Below are positions 18,339-27,748 of a DNA stretch of 64,000 nucleotides, one piece after another. A model generated the notes under the pieces. The model searched no databases. It was not told the origin of the DNA and was given only the letters and a program-made list of their open reading frames with translations. The DNA comes from Crenothrix sp043729335 (GTDB lineage Bacteria > Pseudomonadota > Gammaproteobacteria > Methylococcales > Methylomonadaceae), in contig NZ_JAYTLQ010000002.1 in NCBI RefSeq assembly GCF_043729335.1, forward strand, positions 62,001 to 126,000, written 5' to 3'. The translations under genes and the position numbers were made by a program. Each line of letters starts with the position of its first letter. Positions within the stretch are counted from its first letter, which is position 1.

Positions 18339-18650
18339 TTAATCGTCACGCTTAGCTACTCGGTTAATGTCACGTAGCATAAAACCGTAAAGCCCTTCCA
18401 CTTTGTCACGCGCCCATGGCGTTTTACGTAAAAATTTCAGGCTTGAGATAATGCTGGGGTCAGTACTAAAACACCGTATCGGGATTCGCTCAGCCAATTC
18501 ATCCCAGCCATAGTGCGCTACCAGTGCGGTTACTATGGTTTCCAGGGTCAGGCCATGTAAAGGATTGTGCCGTTGCTTTATCGGCTCAACGGGCAGTTGT
18601 TCAGCTTGAGTAACCGGCGCATCCGGGAGATTATCAGGTGGCGAGATCAT
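18339..18650 (-). CDS. VF530/DUF2132 family small DNA-binding-like protein
   Basis: 103 residues. The core (about 28-95) contains NPLHGLTLE, LVAHYGWDELAERIPIRCF and SSLKFLRKTPWARDKVE, which are diagnostic of the VF530 family. The family has a helix-hairpin fold proposed to bind DNA; its biological role is not known. The first 27 residues are a Pro-rich, probably disordered extension. It is convergent with the carboxypeptidase gene, 16 nt apart. Confidence 0.85.
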   Translation of the reverse strand: MISPPDNLPDAPVTQAEQLPVEPIKQRHNPLHGLTLETIVTALVAHYGWDELAERIPIRCFSTDPSIISSLKFLRKTPWARDKVEGLYGFMLRDINRVAKRDD

Positions 18651-19025
18651 GATTGTTGTCCGTTTTTGATGGGTTTAAATAAGTGCGATGGGTCTTGAAA
18701 TTATCGGATCCAAAATCCATCGCCCACCAATGCCCAAGCTGGCCAGATCAGTAACAAATCGATATTCAACATCGCTTTTTAACATGGGTTCCTAGGTGTG
18801 ATCAATGTCTTGTATGGGAGTAATTTCCGCATCGAGACAATGTTGTGTTCAACGCTGTATAGCCAAGTGTCTTTAGTGTGCGTTCCACTAAAAAATAAAA
18901 TTAAACAATGGCTTAGTCGTTTTCTGCCCAGGAAAATGAGCGTAACATTATTTTTACATTTTTAAGAGTACATTGTAACTCAACAACAATAATGCTTCTT
19001 CCGCTTTAAACGCGAAGTCTAAACG
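18651..19025. other. Intergenic stretch, nothing recognised
   Basis: 375 bp between the VF530-like gene and psd (both minus strand). No open frame with family similarity, tRNA or clear terminator was seen. It should hold the promoter of the VF530-like gene. Confidence 0.5.
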
Positions 19026-19886
19026 TTAAACCATCACAGTCCCAATCTGTTCACCCAGTCTAACCGCTTCACCGGCAACAAGCCCATCACGCCACTGCGC
19101 TGCATCTTTGCCAAATAGCACAATAATGGTAGATCCCATATTAAAACGCCCAAGCTCCTCGCCGATATTAAGCGTTATGGGTTTGTCATCATAATGCCAG
19201 GTTTGCACACTGGTAGCGCTGGGTGGTGTCACTTCACCATGCCAAACAGTTTCTATGCTACACACAAAAATAGCGCCTACCATCACCAAGGCCATCGGCC
19301 CTGCGGCGGTGTCAAAAATAGCGACTACGCGCTCATTTCGGGCAAACAAGCCCGGCACGTTATTGGCCGTTACCGTATTAACACTAAACAAACGTCCAGG
19401 CACATGTATCATCTCGCGCAGTGTACCGGTAAGCGGCATGTGCATACGGTGATAATCCTTGGGTGCCAAGTAAATGGTGCTGAACATGCCGTTATTAAAC
19501 GGCGCAGCACGTTCGGCATTGCCGCCTAACAAATCAATAGCAGTAAAGCTTTTGCCTTTGGCCTGAAAAATAGTGCCGTTAGTAATCGCTCCCGCCTGAC
19601 TAACCGCTCCATCAGCAGGACTGGCAATAGCATTGGCCTCACTTGTAACAGGCCGTAAGCCGGGCTTAAGTGCGCGGGTAAAAAAATGGTTAAAACTTTT
19701 AAAAGCACTGATATCCTCTTCAATGGATTCAGCCATGTTGACGTCGTAATGCTTGATAATCTGCGTGATGAACAGTGTCTTAATAAAGTTATTTTCTGAA
19801 TGTGAAATGCGCCGCATTATGCGCGACAAAAAATGATGTGGCAGGATATATTGTGGCAAGGTTGCCAGGGCTTCTTTAAATGTCAT
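19026..19886 (-). CDS. psd: Phosphatidylserine decarboxylase proenzyme
   Basis: 286 residues, the usual length for the bacterial membrane enzyme that makes phosphatidylethanolamine. The self-cleavage site is FNMGST with S252, which becomes the pyruvoyl group; most relatives have LGST, so Met for Leu is a mild change. Other family blocks: FKSFNHFFTRALKPGLRP, SPADGAVSQAG, KDYHRMHMPLTG and NERVVAIF. It follows queF by 27 nt on the same strand and is probably co-transcribed. The product feeds the phosphatidylethanolamine pool that EptA (40508-42139) uses as donor. Confidence 0.95.
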   Translation of the reverse strand: MTFKEALATLPQYILPHHFLSRIMRRISHSENNFIKTLFITQIIKHYDVNMAESIEEDISAFKSFNHFFTRALKPGLRPVTSEANAIASPADGAVSQAGAITNGTIFQAKGKSFTAIDLLGGNAERAAPFNNGMFSTIYLAPKDYHRMHMPLTGTLREMIHVPGRLFSVNTVTANNVPGLFARNERVVAIFDTAAGPMALVMVGAIFVCSIETVWHGEVTPPSATSVQTWHYDDKPITLNIGEELGRFNMGSTIIVLFGKDAAQWRDGLVAGEAVRLGEQIGTVMV

Positions 19887-19913
19887 GTAAACAAGAGGTT
19901 CGTGATAGTGAAA

Positions 19914-20303
19914 TTAAGGCAGATTAACAAGCTGCGGCGCTTGCCAGCCAGGGTTTTTGTGTTCCACAATCACCGTCGTATAAATACCGCCACGCACGTT
20001 AAACTCGGCACGGATGCGCATAAAGTTAGGCGCAATCGCAGCAACGATGTCGTTGAGGATTTCATTAGTGACTGCTTCATGAAACGCACCTTGATTCCGA
20101 AATGCCCACATATAAAGCTTAAGGGCTTTTAATTCCACACATAAAGCACCTGGAACGTACTCTATAACGATAGTCGCAAAATCAGGTTGGCCGGTTTTAG
20201 GGCACAAACAAGTAAACTCCGGAATGGTCATTCGTATCGTATAATCACGCTCTGGCTGGGGATTGGGAAAGGTTTCCAGGGTTTTACTTGGGGTTGTTGT
20301 CAT
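19914..20303 (-). CDS. queF: NADPH-dependent 7-cyano-7-deazaguanine reductase, short (YkvM) type
   Basis: 129 residues, matching the short unimodular QueF type. The active-site cysteine lies in PGALCVELKALKLYMWAFRNQGAFHE, followed by the QueF-specific acidic and aromatic residues. FTCLCPKTGQPDFATIVIEY is the other hallmark. It reduces preQ0 to preQ1 in queuosine tRNA-modification synthesis. It is divergent from smc across a 97-bp AT-rich gap and lies 27 nt before psd. Confidence 0.95.
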   Translation of the reverse strand: MTTTPSKTLETFPNPQPERDYTIRMTIPEFTCLCPKTGQPDFATIVIEYVPGALCVELKALKLYMWAFRNQGAFHEAVTNEILNDIVAAIAPNFMRIRAEFNVRGGIYTTVIVEHKNPGWQAPQLVNLP

Positions 20304-20400
20304 GTTGAATTATGCAAAAAGTGTATAAAAAATAAAAAGTCTGACAAATACCGCTAAAATAGTAAATGTTTTCTTTAAGTCTAGGGATATTCTACCAGTT

Positions 20401-23400
20401 ATGAAGCTGGAAAAAATCAAACTTTCAGGTTTTAAGTCGTTCGTCGACCCGACCACCATCCCGATTAAAGGGAATTTAACCGCTATTGTCGGCCCCAATG
20501 GCTGCGGCAAATCTAATATTATAGATGCCGTGCGCTGGGTTATGGGCGAGAGTTCTGCCAAGCATTTGCGTGGCGGCAGTATGGCCGATGTGATTTTCAA
20601 TGGTTCATCGGGTCGAAAGCCGGTGAGCACCGCATCTGTTGAACTGGTTTTTGATAACAGCGAAGGTAAGCTTGGCGGCGAATATGCGCAATACGACAGC
20701 ATTGCTATCCGCCGGCAAGTCAGTCGCGATGGCTTGTCGTCTTATATGCTGAACGGTTCGCGCTGCCGCCGTAAAGATATTACCGACTTATTTTTAGGCA
20801 CTGGTTTAGGTTCACGCAGTTACGCTATTATTGAACAAGGCACTATCTCCAGAATGGTAGAAGCCAAGCCGGACGAGCTGCGTGTGCATATTGAAGAAGC
20901 GGCTGGCATCTCTAAATATAAAGAGCGGCGCAGTGAAACCGAAACCCGCATGAAGCAAACCCGGGAAAATCTGGAACGTCTGGACGATGTGCGCGACGAG
21001 GTGGACAAGCAATGCAAGCATCTGCAAAAACAATCAGAAAAAGCCGAAAAATATACCGAGCTCAAACAGCAAGAGCGCCAGTTTAAACTGGAATTGCTGG
21101 CCATGCGCTGGAATACTTATCATCAAGCCGCCACGCAACTTGATGCCCTATTACAGGCGGTTGCAACCGAACATAACCGTCTGTTTGTCGAACGCCGTGC
21201 GCTTGAAAGCAACATAGAAAACAAGCGCACCGAACACAAAGCCCAACAACAGCAGCTCAATCAAAGCCAAGAAGCGTATTACGCTGTGGTTACCGAAGTC
21301 AGTACGCTGGAACAAACGATTAAGCATAACGAAACCAGCCATCAAGAAACCTTGGTAGAAATTGAACGTTGCCAACACTTGCAAGCCCAGGCCGCTGAAC
21401 AGCTGGAAGCGGATATGGAAGCGTTGGAGAATATTAAATACGACCTGCTCGCCGCCGAAGAAGCGTTGTTAATTGCCGAAACTACCCAAGAAGAAGCGTT
21501 GCATATCCAGCAGGACTCACAGCAAAAACGCAGCATTTGGCAGGCACAATGGGAAAGCTATCGTAACGAAAGCGCTAAATACAAAGAACAAACCGAGGTG
21601 CATCGGGTAAAAATAAGCCAACTGGACAACCAAAACCGCCAGTTACAAGCGCGTTTGGATAAGCTCAGCGCGGAAGGCAGCGAGCTTAGGCGCCAAAATG
21701 ACCAAACTGATCTGGATGCTTTGCAAGACAGTCTTGACCAAATGCTTGAAGAGCGCGATAGCTTGCATAATCAACTGGAAATCTTGCAACAGCAAATCCG
21801 CGAATACCGCGAGCTGGCCAAATACACGCATAATCAATTGCACGGACAACGCTTAGAAAGCCAAAATGTACAAGGCAAAATCACTTCGCTAGAACTGCTT
21901 CAGCAACACGCCATGGGCAAAGATAATCAGCAAACCGGTACGTGGCTAGAAACAGTGAATTTGCATCAACAGCAACGATTAGCTGAATTTCTGGACGTTG
22001 AAAGCGGCTGGGAAACAGCGGTTGAAACCGTGTTGGGCAGTTATCTGGAAGCTATTTGTCTGGATAGTGCTGAGCCTATTATTGCCGCTCTAAATTCTTT
22101 AAAAGAAGGATCAGTTAGTTTATTTGAGACTGTTTACCCTACTGCATCAACCTCACAGCAGCACGTGGCATTACAAGATAAGATCACCGCGCCGTGGAAC
22201 TTAAGTGCGTTATTATCCGGCGTTTATTGCGCCGCTAACCCTGAGCAGGCACGGCAGTTATCAGCACAGATTAAAGTGCATGAATCGGTGATTACACCCG
22301 ATGGCAGTTGGTTTGGCCCTGGATGGGTAAAAATCACTCATCATCAGGACAGTAAAACCGGCATCTTACAACGTGAAAAGGAGTTGCGACTATTAAAGCA
22401 GCGTCAGGAAAGCTTGCATCATGAAATCGATACCAGCGAACAGCAACTTGAAAGCTCTGAAACTGCCTTAAAAAATGCCGAACTTAATCGTGAAACCTTA
22501 CAGCAACAGCACAACCGTCTTAACGCAGAACTGTCCGCGAAAAGCTCAGAATTTAGCGCATCTTCCGCAAAATGGGAGCAGCAGCAATTACGCCTCAAAC
22601 AGATTAAACAAGAGCTGGAGGACATTAATCAAGAGCTGTCTGAAAATGCTGAAATAGTGGCTGAATCGCGTTTGTTACAGGAAGAGGCTGAACAAGTCAT
22701 GGCAGAACAAGATGAAAAACGCCAGCACCTGGAAGCGTTAAGCCAAACTTTGCAAGCGCAACAACACACTACCGAGCAAATTGTTAAAGAAACTCAGCAG
22801 CAGTTTTATAGCATAAGAGCGCAAATTGAAGCGTTACGGTCATCAGAAACACTTACCCAAAAACAAATCGAACGCCTACAGATTCAGCAGCAACAAAGTC
22901 GTGAACGCATTACTGAACTTGAAAAAAAGCGCCAGCAGACTAACTTGCCGCTAGATGGTGAAAAAGAGCACCTCATACAGCGGCGTAGCGATAAAGATGA
23001 TCTGGAAAACCAGTTAGCAAAACACCGCCAACAACAAGATGACAGCGAAACGCAGATTACGGTTTTAGCAACTGAGCTATCGCGCGCAGAAAAAGCACTT
23101 GAAAAACAAAAAGAAAAATTGGATCATCTACGTTTTGAACACCAAGAAAACAAAGTTCGCCAGCAAACCGTCAGTGAGCAGCTTAAAGAAATTGATGCTA
23201 ATATTGAACACGTACTGAGTACTCTACCGGAAAATGCACAAGAGCCCGGTTGGAAAAAGAAGGTGGATGAATTGGCTACGCAGATTGAACGCTTAGGCAG
23301 TATTAATCTTACCGCTATAGAAGAGTACAAAACGCACAGTGAACGCCTGAATTTTCTGAATGAACAGCATGCCGATTTAGTTGAAGCATTGCAAACGTTA

Positions 23401-23907
23401 GATCAAGCCATCAGTAAAATTGATAAAGAAAGCAGGCTGCGTTTTAAAGACACATTCGATAAAATAAACACCGGTTTACAGGAAAAGTTTCCTAAACTGT
23501 TTGGCGGTGGCCAGGCTTATCTGGAATTAACCGATCAGGATATACTGGAATCGGGTGTTAACATTATTGCAAGGCCTCCAGGCAAGCGCAATAGCTCTAT
23601 CCATTTGCTGTCGGGTGGTGAAAAAGCCTTAACGGCAGTTGCGTTGGTGTTTTCAATTTTTGAGCTCAATCCAGCACCGTTTTGTTTGCTTGATGAAGTC
23701 GATGCACCGCTGGACGATGCCAATGTCGGGCGGTTTTCTAAGATGGTTGAAGAGATGTCGGAATCTGTCCAGTTTTTATATATTTCCCATAATAAAGTCA
23801 CTATGGAAATTGCAAAACAACTGGCAGGTGTTACTATGAAAGAGCCGGGCGTGTCCCGGATGGTCGCTGTTGATATTGAAGAAGCAGTCAGTCTTGCGGA
23901 AATCTAA
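20401..23907 (+). CDS. smc: Chromosome partition protein Smc
   Basis: 1168 residues, normal for bacterial Smc. Walker A GPNGCGKSN is at about 31-39. Long Gln/Glu-rich coiled coils flank a hinge (about 500-660, with GTWLETVNLHQQQRLAEFLDVE). The C-terminal head has the signature LLSGGEKALTA and Walker B FCLLDEVDAPLDD. The homodimer, with ScpA and ScpB, loads on DNA and organises newly replicated chromosomes. The stop codon is immediately followed by the zipA ATG, so the two are translationally linked. The smc-zipA order is conserved in many gammaproteobacteria. Confidence 0.97.
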   Translation: MKLEKIKLSGFKSFVDPTTIPIKGNLTAIVGPNGCGKSNIIDAVRWVMGESSAKHLRGGSMADVIFNGSSGRKPVSTASVELVFDNSEGKLGGEYAQYDSIAIRRQVSRDGLSSYMLNGSRCRRKDITDLFLGTGLGSRSYAIIEQGTISRMVEAKPDELRVHIEEAAGISKYKERRSETETRMKQTRENLERLDDVRDEVDKQCKHLQKQSEKAEKYTELKQQERQFKLELLAMRWNTYHQAATQLDALLQAVATEHNRLFVERRALESNIENKRTEHKAQQQQLNQSQEAYYAVVTEVSTLEQTIKHNETSHQETLVEIERCQHLQAQAAEQLEADMEALENIKYDLLAAEEALLIAETTQEEALHIQQDSQQKRSIWQAQWESYRNESAKYKEQTEVHRVKISQLDNQNRQLQARLDKLSAEGSELRRQNDQTDLDALQDSLDQMLEERDSLHNQLEILQQQIREYRELAKYTHNQLHGQRLESQNVQGKITSLELLQQHAMGKDNQQTGTWLETVNLHQQQRLAEFLDVESGWETAVETVLGSYLEAICLDSAEPIIAALNSLKEGSVSLFETVYPTASTSQQHVALQDKITAPWNLSALLSGVYCAANPEQARQLSAQIKVHESVITPDGSWFGPGWVKITHHQDSKTGILQREKELRLLKQRQESLHHEIDTSEQQLESSETALKNAELNRETLQQQHNRLNAELSAKSSEFSASSAKWEQQQLRLKQIKQELEDINQELSENAEIVAESRLLQEEAEQVMAEQDEKRQHLEALSQTLQAQQHTTEQIVKETQQQFYSIRAQIEALRSSETLTQKQIERLQIQQQQSRERITELEKKRQQTNLPLDGEKEHLIQRRSDKDDLENQLAKHRQQQDDSETQITVLATELSRAEKALEKQKEKLDHLRFEHQENKVRQQTVSEQLKEIDANIEHVLSTLPENAQEPGWKKKVDELATQIERLGSINLTAIEEYKTHSERLNFLNEQHADLVEALQTLDQAISKIDKESRLRFKDTFDKINTGLQEKFPKLFGGGQAYLELTDQDILESGVNIIARPPGKRNSSIHLLSGGEKALTAVALVFSIFELNPAPFCLLDEVDAPLDDANVGRFSKMVEEMSESVQFLYISHNKVTMEIAKQLAGVTMKEPGVSRMVAVDIEEAVSLAEI

Positions 23908-24705
23908 ATGGATAAAGAAATATTGAGAATTGTAATAATTGCCTCCGGTTTGCTGGTGATGATGGCGATGCTGTTATGGGGCTATTTGAGAAGTCGACGC
24001 TCGTCGGATGACTTCAAGATTTTTGATGGCGAAAAAAATATCGGCCCGCTCAAAGAATCGTTAAAACTTCATCCTGAAAATGATGAGTATGACGTTGTGC
24101 GCGTGTCGCCGAGTGCGCCTATTGCCCAACAAAATGTAGCAAGCAGCACAGCAACCAAACCCCAAAGTCAACCACCGACTCCTAAACCAGCGGCCGCTAA
24201 AAAACCAGCACATCTTAAAGTCGTACAGCCACCGGTACCCGTGGTTGAGCAAGACGATGACTTTGATATCGATTTTGATTATGAGCCGCTTGATACCGAT
24301 CCTAAACCACGCGCAACGCTACCTGCTATTATTCAATTTAGTATTGTTGCTAATGCAGATCAAGGCTTTAATGGTGTGAATTTATTTGAAGCGTTTGAAT
24401 CGGCGGGACTGCATTACGGGTCATTGAAGATTTTTGAGCGCCTTGATGCACAGCGTTTAGTTAATTTCGGTGTTGCTTGTATGGTGGAACCGGGTACGTT
24501 TCCCGATAAAAACCTGGAATCGTTTTACTGCCCTGGTGTGGTTTTTTTCATGCAGCACGGTGAATTGGAAGATGCCCGCATCGTTTTTGATGATTACGTC
24601 GATACCATTGCCTATTTGGCTGACGCACTTGATGGTGTCGCCTGGGATCATCAAAGACAACCGCTTACTGAAGAAACGGTTGAAGCGATTCGGCGCAGTT
24701 TGTAG
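23908..24705 (+). CDS. zipA: Cell division protein ZipA
   Basis: 265 residues. One N-terminal membrane helix (IVIIASGLLVMMAMLLWGYL) is followed by basic residues, a Pro/Gln/Ala-rich linker (about 65-135) and the FtsZ-binding domain (about 140-265). That domain includes FSIVANADQGFNGVNLFEAFESAG and FPDKNLESFYCPGVVFFM. ZipA tethers FtsZ filaments to the inner membrane. It begins directly after the smc stop codon. It is followed not by a closely spaced ligA, as is usual, but by 275 bp of repeats and then a divergent ligase gene. Confidence 0.92.
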   Translation: MDKEILRIVIIASGLLVMMAMLLWGYLRSRRSSDDFKIFDGEKNIGPLKESLKLHPENDEYDVVRVSPSAPIAQQNVASSTATKPQSQPPTPKPAAAKKPAHLKVVQPPVPVVEQDDDFDIDFDYEPLDTDPKPRATLPAIIQFSIVANADQGFNGVNLFEAFESAGLHYGSLKIFERLDAQRLVNFGVACMVEPGTFPDKNLESFYCPGVVFFMQHGELEDARIVFDDYVDTIAYLADALDGVAWDHQRQPLTEETVEAIRRSL

Positions 24706-24763
24706 ACAGCACGGCTAGGGTCGCAAAATCTTGTGATTTAGAAACGCAAAAAATTCTACAATT

Positions 24764-24791
24764 GTAGAGACGTAAAATCTTGCGTCTCTAC
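24764..24791. repeat. GAGACGC-type palindrome, copy 1 (probable terminator)
   Basis: Imperfect palindrome with arms GTAGAGACG and CGTCTCTAC around an AAAATCTT centre, 58 bp after zipA. A degenerate half-copy precedes it (24720-24760). Related copies are at 36101, 44456, 50952 and 55474. Confidence 0.85.
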
Positions 24792-24852
24792 ACGCTGCCC
24801 CGAAAATGTTTAACTAATTCGACTATCCATTTAAGCTGCTGCGACACGTTTT

Positions 24853-24929
24853 GTAGGTTGGGGTGAGGTAACAAAACCCAACATGTGATGCACCGTGTCG
24901 TTGGGGTTCCTAACGTCACCCCAACCTAC
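24853..24929. repeat. 77-bp palindromic repeat with 14-bp arms
   Basis: GTAGGTTGGGGTGA (24853-24866) is perfectly complementary to TCACCCCAACCTAC (24916-24929). Inner segments can also pair (AACCCAAC with GTTGGGGTT), giving a long hairpin. This type of GTAGGTTGGG palindrome is dispersed in many bacterial genomes. It overlaps the 5' extension of the ligase frame and argues for a later ligase start. Confidence 0.88.
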
Positions 24930-24980
24930 GCCAGTAGCAATACAACTTTGTCCCAACTTAAGTGGATAGCCACTAATTCA

Positions 24981-26939
24981 ATGACGACATCCATGCTTAA
25001 TCCAACACAGTTACAGCTCCTTGAAGTTGCTGATCTAACCCCACTGAATTTATCCCCTGAACAAATTGCTGAGATGGCCACAAAGCTTGATGCTTCTTTG
25101 TTAAGTGATGCGCAATTGGTGGGGTTTTTGCAGATTTGTAATGCGCTGTACCGTGGTGGTGAGCCGCTGATTACTGATTTAGCCTATGACCAGATTTTTC
25201 TCGCCGAACTGGAGAAGCGCCACCCTGATCACCCTTATCTACAAACCGTCGAACCCGAACTGGCTTTTGCCGGTAAAACAGTGTTGTTGCCTGAAAAAAT
25301 GCTGTCCACCGAAAAAACCTACACCGCTGATGGCATCAAAAAATGGTTAGCAAGGTTAGAAAAAGCCGCTGAAGATATCGGTATAGATATTGAAAGCTTA
25401 CACTTTAAATCCACACCCAAGCTGGATGGTTACGCAGCTTACGATGATGGAAATCTGCTTTATACCCGTGGCGATGGCCGAAAAGGTACTGATATTACCC
25501 GTGTGTTTGAGCGCGGTTTGATTGTCGGCGGTAATGGCCTGCGCGGCCAAGGTGCAGGTGAGATTGTGGTTAACCAGAGCTATTTTGCTAGTCATTTGGC
25601 CGACACCTTCGACAATGCCCGAAACTTCCAGGCCAGTATCATCAAAGAAAAAGACCTGGGACAACACGCGCTGGAAGCCATACAGAATCACGCGGCAGTG
25701 TTCTATCCGTTTGCCCAACTGCCGCAATGGCAAGGTTGTGCCCAAGACCTTAAAGCCAATCTGGCCGACATCATCACGCAAGCACTAAGCAGTGTGGATT
25801 ATGATGTCGATGGTGTGGTTTTTGAAGTGACTGATGAGGTGCTGAAAAACCATTTGGGTGCGACACGGCATCATCATCGCTGGCAAATTGCTTATAAAAA
25901 TAACATCGAAACGGCGATCGTGACGGTATTAAGCGTCACACCGCAAACCTCGCGTTCTGGCCGTGTTAATCCGGTTGCAGAACTGGAACCGACCCGATTG
26001 AGCGGTGCGTTGATTTCTAGAGCGACTGCCCACCATTATGGCATGGTGAAAGAGCAGGGGATTGGTATCGGTACGGTGATTGAATTAACCCGTAGCGGCC
26101 AAGTTATCCCAAAAATTGAGCGCGTCATCACCCCGCAAACACCGCAAATTCCCGAACATTGTCCCAGTTGTGGCAGTGATCTTGTATGGGACAGCGATTA
26201 CCTGTACTGCCTAAATACCACGCAATGCCCTGCACAAATCGAAAACAGCATTGAGCATTTTTTCAGGGTTTTGGCCAATAACGATGGTTTCGGTGGTAAA
26301 ACCATCCAAAAACTCCATGCGGCAGGCGTCAGTTCCGTGTATGCCATTTACCAGCTATCTTTGGAAGATTTAATGGGTATGGGTTTTGGCGAAAAAACCG
26401 CACAAAATCTGCTGGCACAGCGCCAACTCAGTCAAAGTTTAGCTATAGAAGACTGGCGTTTTTTGGGTGCATTTGGTATTCATCGCATGGGTTTAGGCAA
26501 TTGTGAACGGTTGCTGCAACATTACCGGTTGGCTGATATTTTTCAGCTGACGGTAGAGGAAATTATTAACATAGAAGGCTTTGCGGATAAAACGGCTGCC
26601 GCAGTGGTCGAATCCTTAGCCAAAATTCAGCATGACTTTCAGCAGCTCTATCAACTGGGTTTTAACTTAATCACTACGCCGTTACTCTCGGAACAGCAGC
26701 AAAACCACAGTCCGATTGCCGGTAAAATCATTGTTTTTACGGGCACTATGATACACGGCAAGCGCGATGTTATGGCGCAACAAGCCAAGCGTTTGGGTGC
26801 AAAAGTGGCGACCTCTGTTACGGGCAAGACGGATTTTCTGGTCACCGGTACGGATGTCGGCGCTGCTAAGATTGCGGCAGCTATAGAAAAAGGTGTTAAT
26901 GTTATTAGTGAAGATGCGTATTTGGCGTTGCTGAGTTAA
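24981..26939 (+). CDS. Divergent NAD+-dependent DNA ligase (LigA family)
   Basis: 652 residues from the ATG at 24981. Upstream in-frame ATGs at 24885 and 24888 lie in the palindromic repeat and are unlikely starts; an ATG at 24993 is also possible. The adenylation motif is STPKLDGYAAY with the AMP-accepting Lys. TRGDGRKGTDIT, YDVDGVVFEV and RWQIAYKN match the other nucleotidyltransferase motifs. An OB domain, a four-Cys zinc finger (CPSCGSD...CLNTTQCPAQ), helix-hairpin-helix repeats and a BRCT domain (about 577-652) follow. Many motif positions differ from standard LigA (RNFQASI for RNAAAGS). It occupies the canonical ligA place after zipA, so it is either the main ligase or a diverged second one. 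Confidence 0.85.
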   Translation: MTTSMLNPTQLQLLEVADLTPLNLSPEQIAEMATKLDASLLSDAQLVGFLQICNALYRGGEPLITDLAYDQIFLAELEKRHPDHPYLQTVEPELAFAGKTVLLPEKMLSTEKTYTADGIKKWLARLEKAAEDIGIDIESLHFKSTPKLDGYAAYDDGNLLYTRGDGRKGTDITRVFERGLIVGGNGLRGQGAGEIVVNQSYFASHLADTFDNARNFQASIIKEKDLGQHALEAIQNHAAVFYPFAQLPQWQGCAQDLKANLADIITQALSSVDYDVDGVVFEVTDEVLKNHLGATRHHHRWQIAYKNNIETAIVTVLSVTPQTSRSGRVNPVAELEPTRLSGALISRATAHHYGMVKEQGIGIGTVIELTRSGQVIPKIERVITPQTPQIPEHCPSCGSDLVWDSDYLYCLNTTQCPAQIENSIEHFFRVLANNDGFGGKTIQKLHAAGVSSVYAIYQLSLEDLMGMGFGEKTAQNLLAQRQLSQSLAIEDWRFLGAFGIHRMGLGNCERLLQHYRLADIFQLTVEEIINIEGFADKTAAAVVESLAKIQHDFQQLYQLGFNLITTPLLSEQQQNHSPIAGKIIVFTGTMIHGKRDVMAQQAKRLGAKVATSVTGKTDFLVTGTDVGAAKIAAAIEKGVNVISEDAYLALLS

Positions 26940-26996
26940 TCACCCTCTTGATAACGAGATTAAAGCTCCGGCTCCCAACTAATCTTGAACAGACAA

Positions 26997-27296
26997 TCAT
27001 CCTATAACGTGCTCTTTTAGCCATTCCTTAAGGGCATCATTCATACGGGTTTGCCAGCCGCTCCCAGTAGAGCGAAAGGCTTCCAGAATGTCTTTATCAA
27101 AACGTATCGTCAGTTGTTCTTTTACGCTATTTCCCGCAGGTCTACCACGTCTAATAAGTTTTGTACCCTCGTACAAATCGGCTTTCTCAAAAAATTCATC
27201 ATTTAATTCTGGCAGTTCGTCATACTCTTCGGGCTGTATGATATGAGTATCAGCTTTACTCAAATCGCTCCTGATAATTATTAATTTCTCGTTCAT
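26997..27296 (-). CDS. brnA: BrnA-type antitoxin
   Basis: 99 residues. The C-terminal half (RGRPAGNSVKEQLTIRFD, GSGWQTRMNDALKEWL) is the ribbon-helix-helix signature of the BrnA/COG3514 antitoxins. The N-terminal part should wrap the toxin. It overlaps the toxin gene by 41 bp and lies downstream of it, the usual brnT-brnA order. By family knowledge, BrnA neutralises BrnT and represses their shared promoter. Convergent with the ligase gene. Confidence 0.9.
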   Translation of the reverse strand: MNEKLIIIRSDLSKADTHIIQPEEYDELPELNDEFFEKADLYEGTKLIRRGRPAGNSVKEQLTIRFDKDILEAFRSTGSGWQTRMNDALKEWLKEHVIG

Positions 27297-27534
27297 TGGC
27301 TTTCCTCATTGTAAACACATGGTGGTTATCACCGCGTTGTACCCATCCCACAACCATCATACGCCCGTGTAAAAATCCGACAGTAATTTGACGAATTTCT
27401 CCATAATCTTTACGAGAATCTACGATAGTGAAATGTCGCCCAGCAAAAATATAAGTAGCATCCATGAAATCGAGACCTCGGTCAATAAGGGTTTTAGTAC
27501 GTTTATTGGGGTCAAAAGTAATGTTCATTTGCAT
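27256..27534 (-). CDS. brnT: BrnT-type ribonuclease toxin
   Basis: 92 residues with BrnT features: ITFDPNKRTKTLIDRGLDF near the start, a central RQITVGFLHGRMMVVGWVQRG and a final FTMRKANEREINNYQERF. BrnT folds like RelE toxins and cleaves RNA, slowing growth under stress (family knowledge). A second Met at codon 3 is an alternative start. All expected blocks are present, so it looks intact. Confidence 0.9.
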   Translation of the reverse strand: MQMNITFDPNKRTKTLIDRGLDFMDATYIFAGRHFTIVDSRKDYGEIRQITVGFLHGRMMVVGWVQRGDNHHVFTMRKANEREINNYQERFE

Positions 27535-27748
27535 TATTGTAACTACAAATAATACGGGTTAGCAACTTGTTTTGATTCAATTTCTCCCTCGTTTTCGATC
27601 ATCATTTTTTGAGTACGATGTTATTCCTTTATGTAGCTTGATTTGAGTTAACTTGCAAAAGTGCCTTCCAAAAACCTATTTCATTAAGCCTGCATTCATC
27701 AATAAACCTGTAAACTTAGCTCCTATATTCATAAACTTACTGGAGCAA

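Noticed and set aside
24885..24980. Upstream start for the ligase gene
   Set aside because: The added residues come from the GTAGGTTGGG palindrome and from sequence with no similarity to ligases; the later ATG fits the domain start.
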